From Microbacterium sp. TPD7012 (GTDB lineage: Bacteria; Actinomycetota; Actinomycetes; Actinomycetales; Microbacteriaceae), in contig NZ_QDFV01000003.1 of the NCBI RefSeq assembly GCF_003075395.1, positions 685 to 64,684 on the forward strand: 64,000 bases of DNA, read 5' to 3'. A model generated the notes under the pieces. That model saw only the letters and a program-made list of their open reading frames with translations. It was not told the origin of the DNA and ran no database searches. Shown here in pieces: positions 34,945-43,129 of the stretch; positions within the stretch are counted from its first letter, which is position 1; the number at the start of each line of letters is the position of its first letter. A program made the position numbers and the translations under genes.

Positions 34945-35038
34945 GGGGCGAACCTTTCGTCAAGCTGGCAGGTCATGCCAAGGAAACGGGAAGCGACGCG
35001 GGCAGCCTTGTCGGCTGTGCACAACGCGCGCCGGGTTC

Positions 35039-35044
35039 AGCCTA
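35039..35044 (-). promoter_or_regulatory. aceE promoter -10
   Basis: TAGGCT on the minus strand, about 95 bases before the aceE GTG, the same hexamer seen before many starts in this window. It would leave a leader of about 88 bases. The 248 bases between aceE and the next gene hold only this and the ECF41 promoter. Confidence 0.45.
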
Positions 35045-35121
35045 TCCCTCTTCCACGACACGGGCGCGCACCGGGTCCCCGAGCGCGGATCGGCGGATGC
35101 CGACGAGTCCGGCGAGTCGTA

Positions 35122-35148
35122 TGTCACATCCCGGGCGCGGGCGGTGTC
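35122..35148 (+). promoter_or_regulatory. ECF41 sigma-factor promoter
   Basis: TGTCACA (35122-35128), 16 bases, then TGTC (35145-35148). This matches the published ECF41 promoter TGTCACA-N16-CGTC except for one base in the -10. It lies 44 bases before the carboxymuconolactone-decarboxylase-like gene, the usual ECF41 target. Confidence 0.7.
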
Positions 35149-35192
35149 TCCGTGTGGAAGGCCCGCAGAACGGCATCCGAATCGAAGGAGAC

Positions 35193-35804
35193 ATGAACAT
35201 GAGCAGCAGCACGACCCGCATCCCGGCGGCCGAAGTCACCGGGGTCTACGGCGCGATGGTGAAGGTGTTCGCGAAGAAGATGATGGGCCGGGTGCCCGAG
35301 TCGGTCGGGGTGCTCTGGAACAACCCCGCGGTCATGAAGGACGCGATGGGCATCGGCCGGAAGGCCGAGAGCTGGTCGGAGCTCGACCGGGACCTCGCGT
35401 CCTACGCGGCGATGGCGGCCGCAGCGACGATCGGCTGCAGCTTCTGCCTCGACTTCAACTACTTCATGGGTCACAACCACGGCCTCGATGCGACGAAGAT
35501 CCGGCAGGTGCCGCGCTGGCGGGAGGCGAGTGTCTTCTCGCCCGTCGAACGCAGAGTGATGGAGTACGCGGAGGCTGCAAGTCAGACGCCGCCGGCCGTC
35601 ACGGATGAGCTCTCCGATGCGCTGCTGGCCGACCTCGGACCCGCGGCTCTGGTCGAGCTCGCGGCGCGCGTGGCGTTCATGAACATGAGCGCCAGGATGA
35701 ACGTGGCCCTCGGCATCCACTCCGAGGAGTTCGCCGACGCATGCGGGCTGCCTCCGCTCGCGGAACGGCAGGTCGTCCGCGAGCACATCGGCGACACTGC
35801 GTAG
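35193..35804 (+). CDS. Carboxymuconolactone decarboxylase/AhpD-like protein
   Basis: A 203-residue CMD-family protein with the redox pair CSFC (about residues 87-90) and a conserved His eight to ten residues later (FMGHNHG), the AhpD-type active site. GAAGGAG precedes the ATG. It is the COE gene (carboxymuconolactone decarboxylase, oxidoreductase or epimerase) that almost always accompanies ECF41 sigma factors, here ten bases upstream of sigJ. Likely a peroxidase-like antioxidant; substrate unknown. Confidence 0.88.
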   Translation: MNMSSSTTRIPAAEVTGVYGAMVKVFAKKMMGRVPESVGVLWNNPAVMKDAMGIGRKAESWSELDRDLASYAAMAAAATIGCSFCLDFNYFMGHNHGLDATKIRQVPRWREASVFSPVERRVMEYAEAASQTPPAVTDELSDALLADLGPAALVELAARVAFMNMSARMNVALGIHSEEFADACGLPPLAERQVVREHIGDTA

Positions 35805-35814
35805 GCTCGCGGAC

Positions 35815-36708
35815 ATGGACCGCGTCGTGAGCGCCGTCGACGACCCGTTCGTCGTGCACCGCAATCTCCTCTTCACCGTCGCCTACGAGATGCTCGGTTC
35901 AGCGGCGGATGCCGAGGACGTGCTGCAGGAGTCCTGGCTGCGCTGGGCGGCGGTCGACCCGTCGACGGTCGCGGCGCCGAAGGCGTACCTCGTGCGGATC
36001 GTGACGCGGCAGGCGCTCAACCACATCCGCTCCACCTCGCGGCGTCGGGAGGACTATGTCGGCGAGTGGCTTCCCGAGCCGCTGCTCACGGCGCCCGACG
36101 TCGCCGATGATGTCGAACTGGCTGAGAACCTGTCGATCGCGATGCTCACCGTGCTGGAGACCCTGAGTCCCGCCGAGCGCGCGGTCTTCGTGCTGCGCGA
36201 GGTGTTCGATGTGCCATATGACGAGATCGCCGACGCCGTGGCGAAGACCCCCGCGGCGGTGCGGCAGATCGCCCACCGCGCGAAGGATCATGTCGCGGCC
36301 CGCCGTCCGCGCATCCGCGTTGTGCCCGCCGAGCATGAGCGCGCGGTCGACAGGCTCGTCGCCGCGCTCAACACCGGCGACATCCAGGGGCTCATGGACG
36401 TCCTCGCTCCGGATGTGGTGTCCGTCGCGGACGGCGGCGGCAAGGTGCGCGGTGCCGCGCGGCGGCCGCTGGTCGGCGCGGACACGATCGCCCGCTACCT
36501 CATCGGCGGCCTCGCCAAGGTCGCCGGCGCCGTCCATGCGGCGGCGACGACGATCAACGGCCAGCCGGGGATCCGGGTGGAGATCGACGGAGAGCTCGCC
36601 GGGATCGTGACGATCACGGTCGAGGACGGGCGGATCACCCGGATCTATTCCGTCGCGAACCCGGACAAGCTCGGACGCGTGGACCTCGAGGTGCCGCTGG
36701 TGCGGTGA
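35815..36708 (+). CDS. sigJ: ECF41 (SigJ-like) sigma factor
   Basis: The 297-residue sigma factor has region 2 (residues 10-75, ADAEDVLQESWLRW), region 4 (130-175, AVFVLREVFDVPYDEIADAV) and a C-terminal SnoaL-like domain. All three ECF41 signatures are present: WLPEP in the linker, DGGGK in the extension, and NPDKL near the C terminus. In ECF41 the fused domain replaces an anti-sigma factor. TAGGCT lies seven bases before the ATG, so a leaderless transcript from a housekeeping promoter is also possible. Confidence 0.92.
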   Translation: MDRVVSAVDDPFVVHRNLLFTVAYEMLGSAADAEDVLQESWLRWAAVDPSTVAAPKAYLVRIVTRQALNHIRSTSRRREDYVGEWLPEPLLTAPDVADDVELAENLSIAMLTVLETLSPAERAVFVLREVFDVPYDEIADAVAKTPAAVRQIAHRAKDHVAARRPRIRVVPAEHERAVDRLVAALNTGDIQGLMDVLAPDVVSVADGGGKVRGAARRPLVGADTIARYLIGGLAKVAGAVHAAATTINGQPGIRVEIDGELAGIVTITVEDGRITRIYSVANPDKLGRVDLEVPLVR

Positions 36709-36749
36709 CGACCATCTCGGAGCTGTGTCGTCGATAGGATGATCGGGAA

Positions 36750-36822
36750 GGGCCTTTAGCTCAGCTGGTAGAGCGCCACGTTTACACCGTGGATGTCGTC
36801 GGTTCGATCCCGGCAGGGCCCA
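36750..36822 (+). tRNA. tRNA-Val (anticodon TAC)
   Basis: A 73-base cloverleaf. Acceptor GGGCCTT pairs with AGGGCCC; D arm AGCTCAGCTGGTAGAGC; anticodon stem CCACG/CGTGG with loop TTTACAC, giving anticodon TAC; T arm GTCGGTTCGATCCCGGC. CCA is not encoded. TAGGAT at 36735-36740 is a plausible -10. Confidence 0.95.
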
Positions 36823-36901
36823 CCGTTCCGGATCCCTCAGGCACCTTTTCGCTCGGGCACTCGCCTGCCCCGGCTCGAGTGCGTCCACTCCACCAATACT
36901 C

Positions 36902-36931
36902 TTGAGTACAAACGCGCATTTGTGCTACGGT
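36902..36931 (+). promoter_or_regulatory. arsR2 promoter with operator in spacer
   Basis: TTGAGT (36902-36907), 18 bases, TACGGT (36926-36931). The spacer is almost filled by ACAAA-N6-TTTGT (36908-36923), an inverted repeat that would let the encoded repressor block its own promoter. Confidence 0.65.
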
Positions 36932-36958
36932 CGGCCCATCCGAACGAAGGGGAGACCG

Positions 36959-37294
36959 ATGAGTGCCGACGCCGTTGCCGATCTCGACCTGGCACTGCGC
37001 GCTCTGGCGGATGGGAACCGGCGCGCGATCCTCCGGGAGATCCGCTCCGCTCCGTTGCCCGTCGGCGCCATCGCGGATGCCGTCGATCTCTCTCAGCAGA
37101 CGACCTCGCATCACCTCGGCGTCCTGCGGCGAGCGGGGCTCGCCGCCAGCACCCGCGAGGGGACGCGGCACCTCTTCGCCGTCGACACCGACGGCCTGGC
37201 GGCCGTCCGCTCCTACCTCGATGACTTCTGGCCCGACAAGCTGGCCGCACTCAAGGCGGTCATCGAAGCGCGTGAAGGTGCGGATCGTGGCTGA
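36959..37294 (+). CDS. ArsR-type repressor 2
   Basis: The 111-residue winged-helix protein shows LALRALADGNRRAILREIRSA, recognition helix LSQQTTSHHLGVLRRAGL and wing TREGTRHLFAV. No metal-ligand Cys cluster. A GGGGAGA site precedes the ATG. It heads an ArsR-SRPBCC-SnoaL operon, the same design as the unit at 9.5 kb, although the proteins differ clearly. Autorepression through the spacer palindrome is likely. Confidence 0.86.
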   Translation: MSADAVADLDLALRALADGNRRAILREIRSAPLPVGAIADAVDLSQQTTSHHLGVLRRAGLAASTREGTRHLFAVDTDGLAAVRSYLDDFWPDKLAALKAVIEAREGADRG

Positions 37295-37721
37295 GTTCCG
37301 CGACTCGATCGACATCGCCGCCGCCCCGGAGACGGTGTTCGAGTATCTGGTCACGGCGGAGGGCATGACCGCCTGGATGGGCCAGTATGCCGAGCTCGAC
37401 CCGACGCCGGGCGGTCGGTTCGCCGTCGACATCGCCGGACACGCCATCCGGGGCGAGTACCTGCATGTCGAGCATCCGCGTCGCGTGGTCGTCTCCTGGG
37501 GAGTCGCCGGGAGCGAGACGCTTCCCGCCGGATCATCGCGCGTCGAGTTCACTCTCACTCCGACCGGTACCGGCACGCGCGTCGAGCTGACCCACTCCGA
37601 CCTTCCCGACACCGAGGTGCGCGGACATGCGCACGGCTGGGCGCACTTCCTCCCGCGTCTCGGCACCGCAGGTGTCGGCGGCGATGCCGGCACCGACGAC
37701 TGGCATCCGCTCGACGACTGA
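37278..37721 (+). CDS. SRPBCC (AHSA1-like) domain protein
   Basis: A 147-residue START-like ligand-binding protein with IDIAAAPETVFEYLVTAEGM, WMGQYAELDPTPGGRF and a C-terminal helix (GWAHFLPRLG). It overlaps the arsR2 end by 17 bases. GTG codons at 37272 and 37287 are alternative starts; the last has a GAAGG site seven bases before it. Possibly a sensor-partner or enzyme for a hydrophobic compound recognised by the repressor. Confidence 0.8.
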   Translation: MRIVAEFRDSIDIAAAPETVFEYLVTAEGMTAWMGQYAELDPTPGGRFAVDIAGHAIRGEYLHVEHPRRVVVSWGVAGSETLPAGSSRVEFTLTPTGTGTRVELTHSDLPDTEVRGHAHGWAHFLPRLGTAGVGGDAGTDDWHPLDD

Positions 37722-37756
37722 ACACCCGCCCATCCCGGAACGGCAAGGAGAACAGC

Positions 37757-38107
37757 ATGAATACGGCATTCGACATCGTGCAGGGGTATCACCGCGCGTG
37801 GACCGGCGGTGACGTGGAGCAGGCGATGACCTTCGTCGCGGATGACATCACGTGTCGCGCGCCCGGAGTCGACCTGCAGGGCAAGGAGGCGTACGCCCGA
37901 TACATCGGCGGGTTCGCGCCCACGCTGACCGGCATCGGGGACATCGCCGAGTTCTCCGACGGGGATCGTGTCGCGCTGTTCTACTACCCACGGACCGCTG
38001 CGACGTCGACCGCTCCTGCCGCCGAGTACTTCACGGTTCGCGACGGGAGGATCAGCGAGAGCATCCTCGTGTTCGATCGGCTCTCCTATGGGCCGCCGCG
38101 TCCGTGA
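37757..38107 (+). CDS. SnoaL/NTF2-like protein
   Basis: A 116-residue cone-fold protein (NTF2-like superfamily): N-terminal helix FDIVQGYHRAWTGGDVEQAM, FVADDITCRAPG, then strands ending DGRISESILVFDR. No catalytic residues can be assigned. AAGGAG precedes the ATG. It is the third gene of the arsR2 operon, 35 bases after the SRPBCC gene. Confidence 0.8.
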   Translation: MNTAFDIVQGYHRAWTGGDVEQAMTFVADDITCRAPGVDLQGKEAYARYIGGFAPTLTGIGDIAEFSDGDRVALFYYPRTAATSTAPAAEYFTVRDGRISESILVFDRLSYGPPRP

Positions 38108-38199
38108 ACCTGTGCGGATCCGGCCCTCCGGTTAGTCTGGACAGCACTCATCCCGTGCGCGATCGGCCGCGGCAGAGGGACTGAACTCCAGGAGCGACC

Positions 38200-39090
38200 A
38201 TGGCTCGACGCATCGTCATCAGCGGGGCATCCGGACTGATCGGCGGCGCGCTGGCCTCAGCGCTCCGCGCCGACGGCATCGACGTGCTGACGCTCGTCCG
38301 TCGCCCGCCCCGGGATGCGACCGAGTCGCAGTGGGCGCCGGGGGAGCGCGAGCTCGACCCCGACGTCATCGCCGGAGCAGAGGCCGTCGTCGCCCTCGGC
38401 GGCGCGAGCGTCGGACGGCTGCCCTGGACGCCTCGGTACAAGGAGGAGCTGGTCGACTCGCGCCTGAAGAGCACGCGCACGCTCACGACCGCCCTGCGCG
38501 CGTTGAGGCAGGATGCTCCCGCCCTGATCTCCGCATCCGCCGTCGGCTACTACGGCTCGGCCCCGGGCGAGCAGCTCACCGAGGACTCGCCTGCGGGCGA
38601 CACGTTCCTCGCGGAGCTCTGCGTGCAGTGGGAGGCCGAGGCGCGCCGCGCCGAGGACCAGACCAGGGTGGCTCTGCTGCGCACGGCCCCGGTGATCCAT
38701 CGGCAGGGAGTCCTCAAGCCGCTGATCCAGCTCACGCGCTTCGGCGTCGCGGGCCCCATCGGCCGAGGCACGCAGATCTGGCCGTGGATGTCGCTCGAAG
38801 ACGAGGTGCGAGCGATCCGTCACATCATCGACCAGAAGATCGCCGGACCGGTGAACCTCACCGGACCCACGCCCGCGACGGCCAACGACATCGGGCGCGC
38901 GCTCGCCCGCGAGATGCACCGGCCGTTCTGGATCCCCGCGCCCGCCTTCGCCCTGCGACTCGTGCTGAGCGCTGCAGCAACCGATTCGCTCCTCGTCTCG
39001 GATGCCGACGTGCGTCCTGCGGTGCTCGAGAAGACGGGCTTCGTCTTCACGCATCCCACGGCCGCCGAGGCGGTCGCCTCCGCGGTCTGA
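38200..39090 (+). CDS. TIGR01777-type NAD-dependent epimerase
   Basis: The 296-residue SDR-like enzyme has the nucleotide-binding ISGASGLIGGAL at the N terminus, SASAVGYYG with the active Tyr region, and a C-terminal DUF1731-like segment (PAPAFALRLVL...VLEKTGFVFTHPT). These are YfcH/SDR39U1 proteins; the reaction is unknown. A CCAGGAG ribosome-binding site precedes the ATG, with TAGTCT at 38133-38138 as a possible -10. Confidence 0.88.
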   Translation: MARRIVISGASGLIGGALASALRADGIDVLTLVRRPPRDATESQWAPGERELDPDVIAGAEAVVALGGASVGRLPWTPRYKEELVDSRLKSTRTLTTALRALRQDAPALISASAVGYYGSAPGEQLTEDSPAGDTFLAELCVQWEAEARRAEDQTRVALLRTAPVIHRQGVLKPLIQLTRFGVAGPIGRGTQIWPWMSLEDEVRAIRHIIDQKIAGPVNLTGPTPATANDIGRALAREMHRPFWIPAPAFALRLVLSAAATDSLLVSDADVRPAVLEKTGFVFTHPTAAEAVASAV

Positions 39091-39133
39091 GACGTTCTCC
39101 CGCATCGAGGGCTCCGACTGCGAGACTGAGCGC

Positions 39134-40087
39134 ATGGAGATCATCGAGAACTCGAAGCTCACGGTCGTCGGTGCGGGAAGCGTGGGCTCGAGCGTCGCCT
39201 ACGCCGCCTTGATCCGCGGATCCGCGCGCCACATCGCCCTCTACGACATCGCGACCGAGAAGGTCGAGGCCGAGGTCCTCGATCTCGCGCACGGCACGCA
39301 GTTCACGGGCACGAGCGACATCATCGGCGGCAGCGACATCTCGGTCGCGGCCGGATCCCACGTGGTCGTGATCACCGCCGGCGCGAAGCAGAAGCCCGGC
39401 CAGACGCGCACCGAGCTGGCCGAGGTGAACGCCGGCATCATCCGCAGCATGATGCCGGCGCTGCTCGAGGTCGCCCCGCACGCGGTGTATGTCATCGTCA
39501 CGAATCCGTGCGATGTGCTCACGGTCATCGCGCAGGAGGTCAGCGGGCTGCCGCCCGAGCGCGTCTTCGCCTCGGGAACCGTCCTCGACACCTCCCGCCT
39601 GCGCTGGAAGCTCGCCGAGCGCGCCGGCGTATCGACCGGGAGCGTGCACGCCCACATCGTCGGCGAGCACGGAGACACCGAGTTCCCGCTGTGGTCGCGC
39701 GCCACGATCGGCACGGTCCCGATCCTCGACTGGGAGGTGCCGGGGCATCCGCGATTCACTCTCGAGGAGCTCCAGGCGATCGCCGTCGACGTGCGAGACG
39801 CCGCGTACAAGGTGATCCAGGGGAAAGGCGCGACGAACTACGCGATCGGGCTGTCGAGCGCCCGCATCGTCGAGGCGATCCTGCGCGACGAGCACGCCGT
39901 GATGCCGGTCAGCACGGTGCTGCGCGACTTCCACGGCGTGGACGGGGTGGCGCTCTCGGTGCCGTCGATCGTGAGCGCCACCGGCGCGGTGCCGATCCGG
40001 AGCACGTCGTTCTCCACGGAGGAGCTCGACCTGCTCCGTCACTCGGCGACCGCGCTCGAGGGAGTCAGGGCGACCCTGGGCGCCTGA
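39134..40087 (+). CDS. ldh: L-lactate dehydrogenase
   Basis: A 317-residue NAD-dependent LDH: GAGSVGSSVAYA glycine loop, Asp in LYDIATEK (NAD preference), QKPGQTR substrate-loop with catalytic Arg nearby, TNPCDVLT, and catalytic His in IVGEHGDTE. The Gln in the QKPGQTR loop fits lactate rather than malate. Reduces pyruvate in the cytoplasm. The start follows the epimerase gene by 43 bases. Confidence 0.95.
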   Translation: MEIIENSKLTVVGAGSVGSSVAYAALIRGSARHIALYDIATEKVEAEVLDLAHGTQFTGTSDIIGGSDISVAAGSHVVVITAGAKQKPGQTRTELAEVNAGIIRSMMPALLEVAPHAVYVIVTNPCDVLTVIAQEVSGLPPERVFASGTVLDTSRLRWKLAERAGVSTGSVHAHIVGEHGDTEFPLWSRATIGTVPILDWEVPGHPRFTLEELQAIAVDVRDAAYKVIQGKGATNYAIGLSSARIVEAILRDEHAVMPVSTVLRDFHGVDGVALSVPSIVSATGAVPIRSTSFSTEELDLLRHSATALEGVRATLGA

Positions 40088-40100
40088 GCCGCCCGCCGGG

Positions 40101-40865
40101 TCAGCGACCGTGCGGGTCGCGACTGTTCAGCGTGGCGACGACCTGGTCGTAGTCTCCGCGCGCCTCGCCGTAGCGGAGGAACTTGACGTTCTCGACCTGG
40201 ATCTCGGTCGCTTCGGGCTGTGACTCCAACAGATGCATCACCTCGGCGATGAAGGCATCGAGCGGCATCGCGAAATCGCTCTCCCGCTGACCGGGCATCA
40301 GGTCGGTCTGCACGGACGGCGGCTCGAGCTCCACGACCTTCACGGTCGATCCGTCGAGCTGGAGCCGCAGCGACTCGCTGAGCATGTGGATCGCGGCCTT
40401 GCTGGCGTTATAGCTCGGCGTGGCGCGCAGGGGAGCGAAGGCCAGCCCGGACGACACGGTCATGATGGTCGCGTCGGGCAGGCTGCGCAGATGCTCGATG
40501 AACGCGCCGACGAGGCGAATCGGACCGAGCACGTTGGTCACGATGGTCTCCTCGGCCGTCGTGAGGAATCCGGACGGCTTCGACCAGTCCTCGACGCGCA
40601 TCACGCCCGCCATCGTGATGACGACGTTCAGTTCGGGGTGCGCCGCGATGACCTCGGATGCCGCGGCACGGATGCTCTCGGCATCCGTCGTGTCGATCTG
40701 TACCGTGTGGATGCCGGGATCCCCCGCGGCGATCTCCTGCAGGAGCGCGGTGCGGCGCCCGCCGACGATCACGGTGTTCCCCTGGGCGCGGAGCGCGCGG
40801 GCGAGGGCCAGGCCGATGCCGCTCGTGGCACCGGGGATGAAGATGGTGTTTCCGCTGATGTTCAT
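40101..40865 (-). CDS. Short-chain dehydrogenase (DltE-like SDR)
   Basis: A 254-residue SDR with IPGATSGIGLALA cofactor loop, ITMAGVM (in place of NNAG), and Ser...Y-N-A-S-K catalytic set (SSGLAFAPLRATPSYNASKAA). DltE-type SDRs lack a clear substrate. It is divergent from an XRE regulator across 100 bases that contain a 25-base palindrome, which suggests that the regulator controls it. Confidence 0.88.
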   Translation of the reverse strand: MNISGNTIFIPGATSGIGLALARALRAQGNTVIVGGRRTALLQEIAAGDPGIHTVQIDTTDAESIRAAASEVIAAHPELNVVITMAGVMRVEDWSKPSGFLTTAEETIVTNVLGPIRLVGAFIEHLRSLPDATIMTVSSGLAFAPLRATPSYNASKAAIHMLSESLRLQLDGSTVKVVELEPPSVQTDLMPGQRESDFAMPLDAFIAEVMHLLESQPEATEIQVENVKFLRYGEARGDYDQVVATLNSRDPHGR

Positions 40866-40910
40866 GCCTTCAGCGTCGATCAGGCGCGGGGCGCCCACCA
40901 GAGAGCGCTC

Positions 40911-40935
40911 ATCCAGGGATCCGCGGTCCCTGGAT
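40911..40935. promoter_or_regulatory. 25-bp palindrome between SDR and XRE genes
   Basis: ATCCAGGGA-N7-TCCCTGGAT, with perfect 9-base arms, is the most symmetrical element in this window. It lies 31 bases before the XRE regulator start and 46 before the SDR start, so it is a strong candidate operator for both. Confidence 0.65.
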
Positions 40936-40965
40936 GCCGACCTCCGCGGGAGGGATACTTCAGAG

Positions 40966-41802
40966 GTGGATCGAGAAGCGCTGGCCGAGTTCCTCCTGCG
41001 GCGACGGGAGATGCTGCAACCCTCCGATGTGGGGCTGAGTCCGGGCGTGCGCCGACGCACCCCCGGACTGCGCAGGGAGGAGGTCGCACAGCTCGCGACC
41101 ATGTCGACCGACTACTACACGCGCCTGGAGCAGCAGCGCGGCCCGCAGCCGAGCCCGCAGATCCTCACGGCTCTCGCGCGGGCTCTCCGGCTCACCTCGG
41201 ATGAACGCGACTATCTGCATCGCGTCGCCGGCTACAGCGCCCCGGATCGAGCGGCCGTGACCGACTACGTGCGCCCGGGCATGCTCCGCATCCTCGACCG
41301 GCTGCACGACGCTCCGGCTTTCGTGGTCTCCGTGCTCGATGAGGTCCTGGTGCAGAATGACGCGGCTCGGGCGCTCCTCGGCGACGCCGGTCATCTGGTC
41401 GGCCTGGAGCGAAGCGGGATCTTCCGATGGTTCGCGCACCCGGACACCGAGCGGGGGCGCTACCTCGAGAGCGATCACGCTCGGCAGAGCCGCTCGCTCG
41501 TCGCGTCGCTCCGTGCCGCGCAGGGCCTGCTCGGCAGCCGTTCCCGTGCCGGGGAGATCGTCCGGGAGCTGACGGCGCGGAGCCCCGAGTTCGTCGAGCT
41601 CTGGGACGCGCAGGAGGTGCGCCGCCGGTTCGAGGAGCACAAGGTCCTCGTGCATCCCGAGCTCGGCGAGATCGAGGTCGACTGTCAGGCGCTCTTCACC
41701 GAGGACGAATCCCAGGCGCTGATCGTGCTGACCGCCGCGCCCGGAAGCGAGGCGGCCGGCAAGCTCGAACTGGTCCGAGTGCTCGGCACGCAGACCGTCT
41801 GA
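40966..41802 (+). CDS. XRE regulator with MmyB-like ligand domain
   Basis: The 278-residue regulator has an N-terminal HTH_3 region (about 8-80: TPGLRREEVAQLATMSTDYYTRLEQQRG) and a C-terminal MmyB-like domain (about 100-275) that often binds a fatty acid or similar ligand. GATACT lies six bases before the GTG, so it is probably leaderless. Regulators of this type commonly control a divergent SDR gene, as here. Confidence 0.88.
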   Translation: MDREALAEFLLRRREMLQPSDVGLSPGVRRRTPGLRREEVAQLATMSTDYYTRLEQQRGPQPSPQILTALARALRLTSDERDYLHRVAGYSAPDRAAVTDYVRPGMLRILDRLHDAPAFVVSVLDEVLVQNDAARALLGDAGHLVGLERSGIFRWFAHPDTERGRYLESDHARQSRSLVASLRAAQGLLGSRSRAGEIVRELTARSPEFVELWDAQEVRRRFEEHKVLVHPELGEIEVDCQALFTEDESQALIVLTAAPGSEAAGKLELVRVLGTQTV

Positions 41803-41808
41803 TCGGGC

Positions 41809-42648
41809 TCAGGACTCCTCGTGGGTCCGCGGGTCGGCGTCGAACAGCCGTCCGTCCGCACGGCCGAGTGCCGTGATCGCGGCGACCTCCGTGTCGTCGA
41901 GGACGATCTCGGCGGCGGCCAGGTTCGAGACCTGATGCTCGAGCGACGAGGCCTTCGGGATCGACACGGTCTCGCGTGCGACGTGCCACGCGAGCACCGC
42001 CTGCACCGGGGTGATGCCGTGCGCCGCGGCGACCTCGGCCACCACGCCCTCGTCGACGAGCTCGCGGGCCCGGCCGAGCGGGCTCCAGGCCTCGGTCAGG
42101 ATGCCGTGCTCGCGGTGGTAAGCGAGCTGCTCCTCCTGCGGGAAGTACGGGTGCAGCTCGATCTGGTTCACGACGGGCCGGACCCCCGTCTCGCGCTCGA
42201 TGCGCTCGAGGTGCTCCGGAAGGAAGTTCGACACGCCGATCTGTCGGACGATGCCGCGCTCCCGGGCATCCACGAGGGCAGCCCACGCCTGCACGTACTC
42301 GTCCTGGCTCGGGTTCGGCCAGTGGATGAGATGCAGGTCGGTGATGTCGAGTCCGAGGCGCGAACGGCTCTCCTCGATGCTGGCCCGCGCCTTCTCCGTC
42401 GGGTGGTGGCGTCCGGGGAGCTTCGTCGTGACGATGATCTCCTCGCGCGGCGCGTCGGATGCTGCGACGCCGAGTCCCACCGAACCCTCGTTCTCGTAGT
42501 TGAACGCGGAGTCGACCAAGCGATAGCCCGCATCGAGGGCACCGGCGATCGACGCGGCCCCCTCGTCGCCGTAGAGCGCGTAGGTGCCGAGGCCGATGGC
42601 CGGCAGGGCGAAGCCGTTGTGAGCGGTGAAGGTGGGGACGGTGGGCAT
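41809..42648 (-). CDS. Aldo/keto reductase
   Basis: A 279-residue NADPH-dependent AKR barrel: LVDSAFNYENEGSVG (catalytic Asp and Tyr), TTKLPG (Lys), DLHLIHWPNP (His), and C-terminal SIPKASS for the cofactor phosphate. Related to AKR5 2,5-diketo-gluconate reductase-like enzymes; substrate unknown. GAAGGAG precedes the ATG. It ends six bases from the convergent XRE gene. Confidence 0.92.
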   Translation of the reverse strand: MPTVPTFTAHNGFALPAIGLGTYALYGDEGAASIAGALDAGYRLVDSAFNYENEGSVGLGVAASDAPREEIIVTTKLPGRHHPTEKARASIEESRSRLGLDITDLHLIHWPNPSQDEYVQAWAALVDARERGIVRQIGVSNFLPEHLERIERETGVRPVVNQIELHPYFPQEEQLAYHREHGILTEAWSPLGRARELVDEGVVAEVAAAHGITPVQAVLAWHVARETVSIPKASSLEHQVSNLAAAEIVLDDTEVAAITALGRADGRLFDADPRTHEES

Positions 42649-42709
42649 CGGGGCTCCTTCGGTGCGGGGGTCACTTCAGAGTACGGCGTGACCTGCGATG
42701 CTGGCTCCC

Positions 42710-43093
42710 ATGACCGAGCCCTCACGCTGCCCGTGCCTCTCCGGGAACACCTTCGAGTCGTGCTGCGGACCCCTGCTCCAGGGCGCGCCGGCGCCGACGG
42801 CGGAGCGCCTGATGCGATCGCGGTTCACCGCCTTCTCGCTCGCCGACGCCGGGCACCTGCTGCGCACGTGGCATCCGTCGACCCGACCCGGATCCATCGA
42901 GTTCGACCCAGAGCTGAGCTGGCGCCGCCTCGTCATCCTCGATCGTGCCGCGGGCGGTCCCTTCGATCGCGTGGGCGTCGTCGAGTTCGAGGCGCACTGG
43001 CGGCAGGGTGCCGAGCGCGGATCGCTGCACGAGCGCAGTCGCTTCGTCCGCGACGGACGCGAGTGGTACTACGTCGACGGCGACGTGGAGTGA
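42710..43093 (+). CDS. YchJ-family SEC-C protein
   Basis: The 127-residue protein has an N-terminal SEC-C zinc motif CPCLSGNTFESCC (residues 7-19) and the YchJ core APTAERLMRSRFTAF followed by WHPSTRP. YchJ proteins are widespread with no defined function. A GATGCT hexamer lies seven bases before the ATG, a possible leaderless -10. Confidence 0.85.
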   Translation: MTEPSRCPCLSGNTFESCCGPLLQGAPAPTAERLMRSRFTAFSLADAGHLLRTWHPSTRPGSIEFDPELSWRRLVILDRAAGGPFDRVGVVEFEAHWRQGAERGSLHERSRFVRDGREWYYVDGDVE

Positions 43094-43129
43094 TGGGCGG
43101 ATGTCGCCGCAGCGGCTAGATTTGAAAGC

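Noticed and set aside
32263..35196. Long plus-strand open frame opposite aceE
   Set aside because: It mirrors aceE codons and has no ribosome-binding site or recognised domain; aceE has full thiamine diphosphate motifs.
36823..36901. Integration site next to tRNA-Val
   Set aside because: No integrase, repeated tRNA 3' end or phage genes follow.
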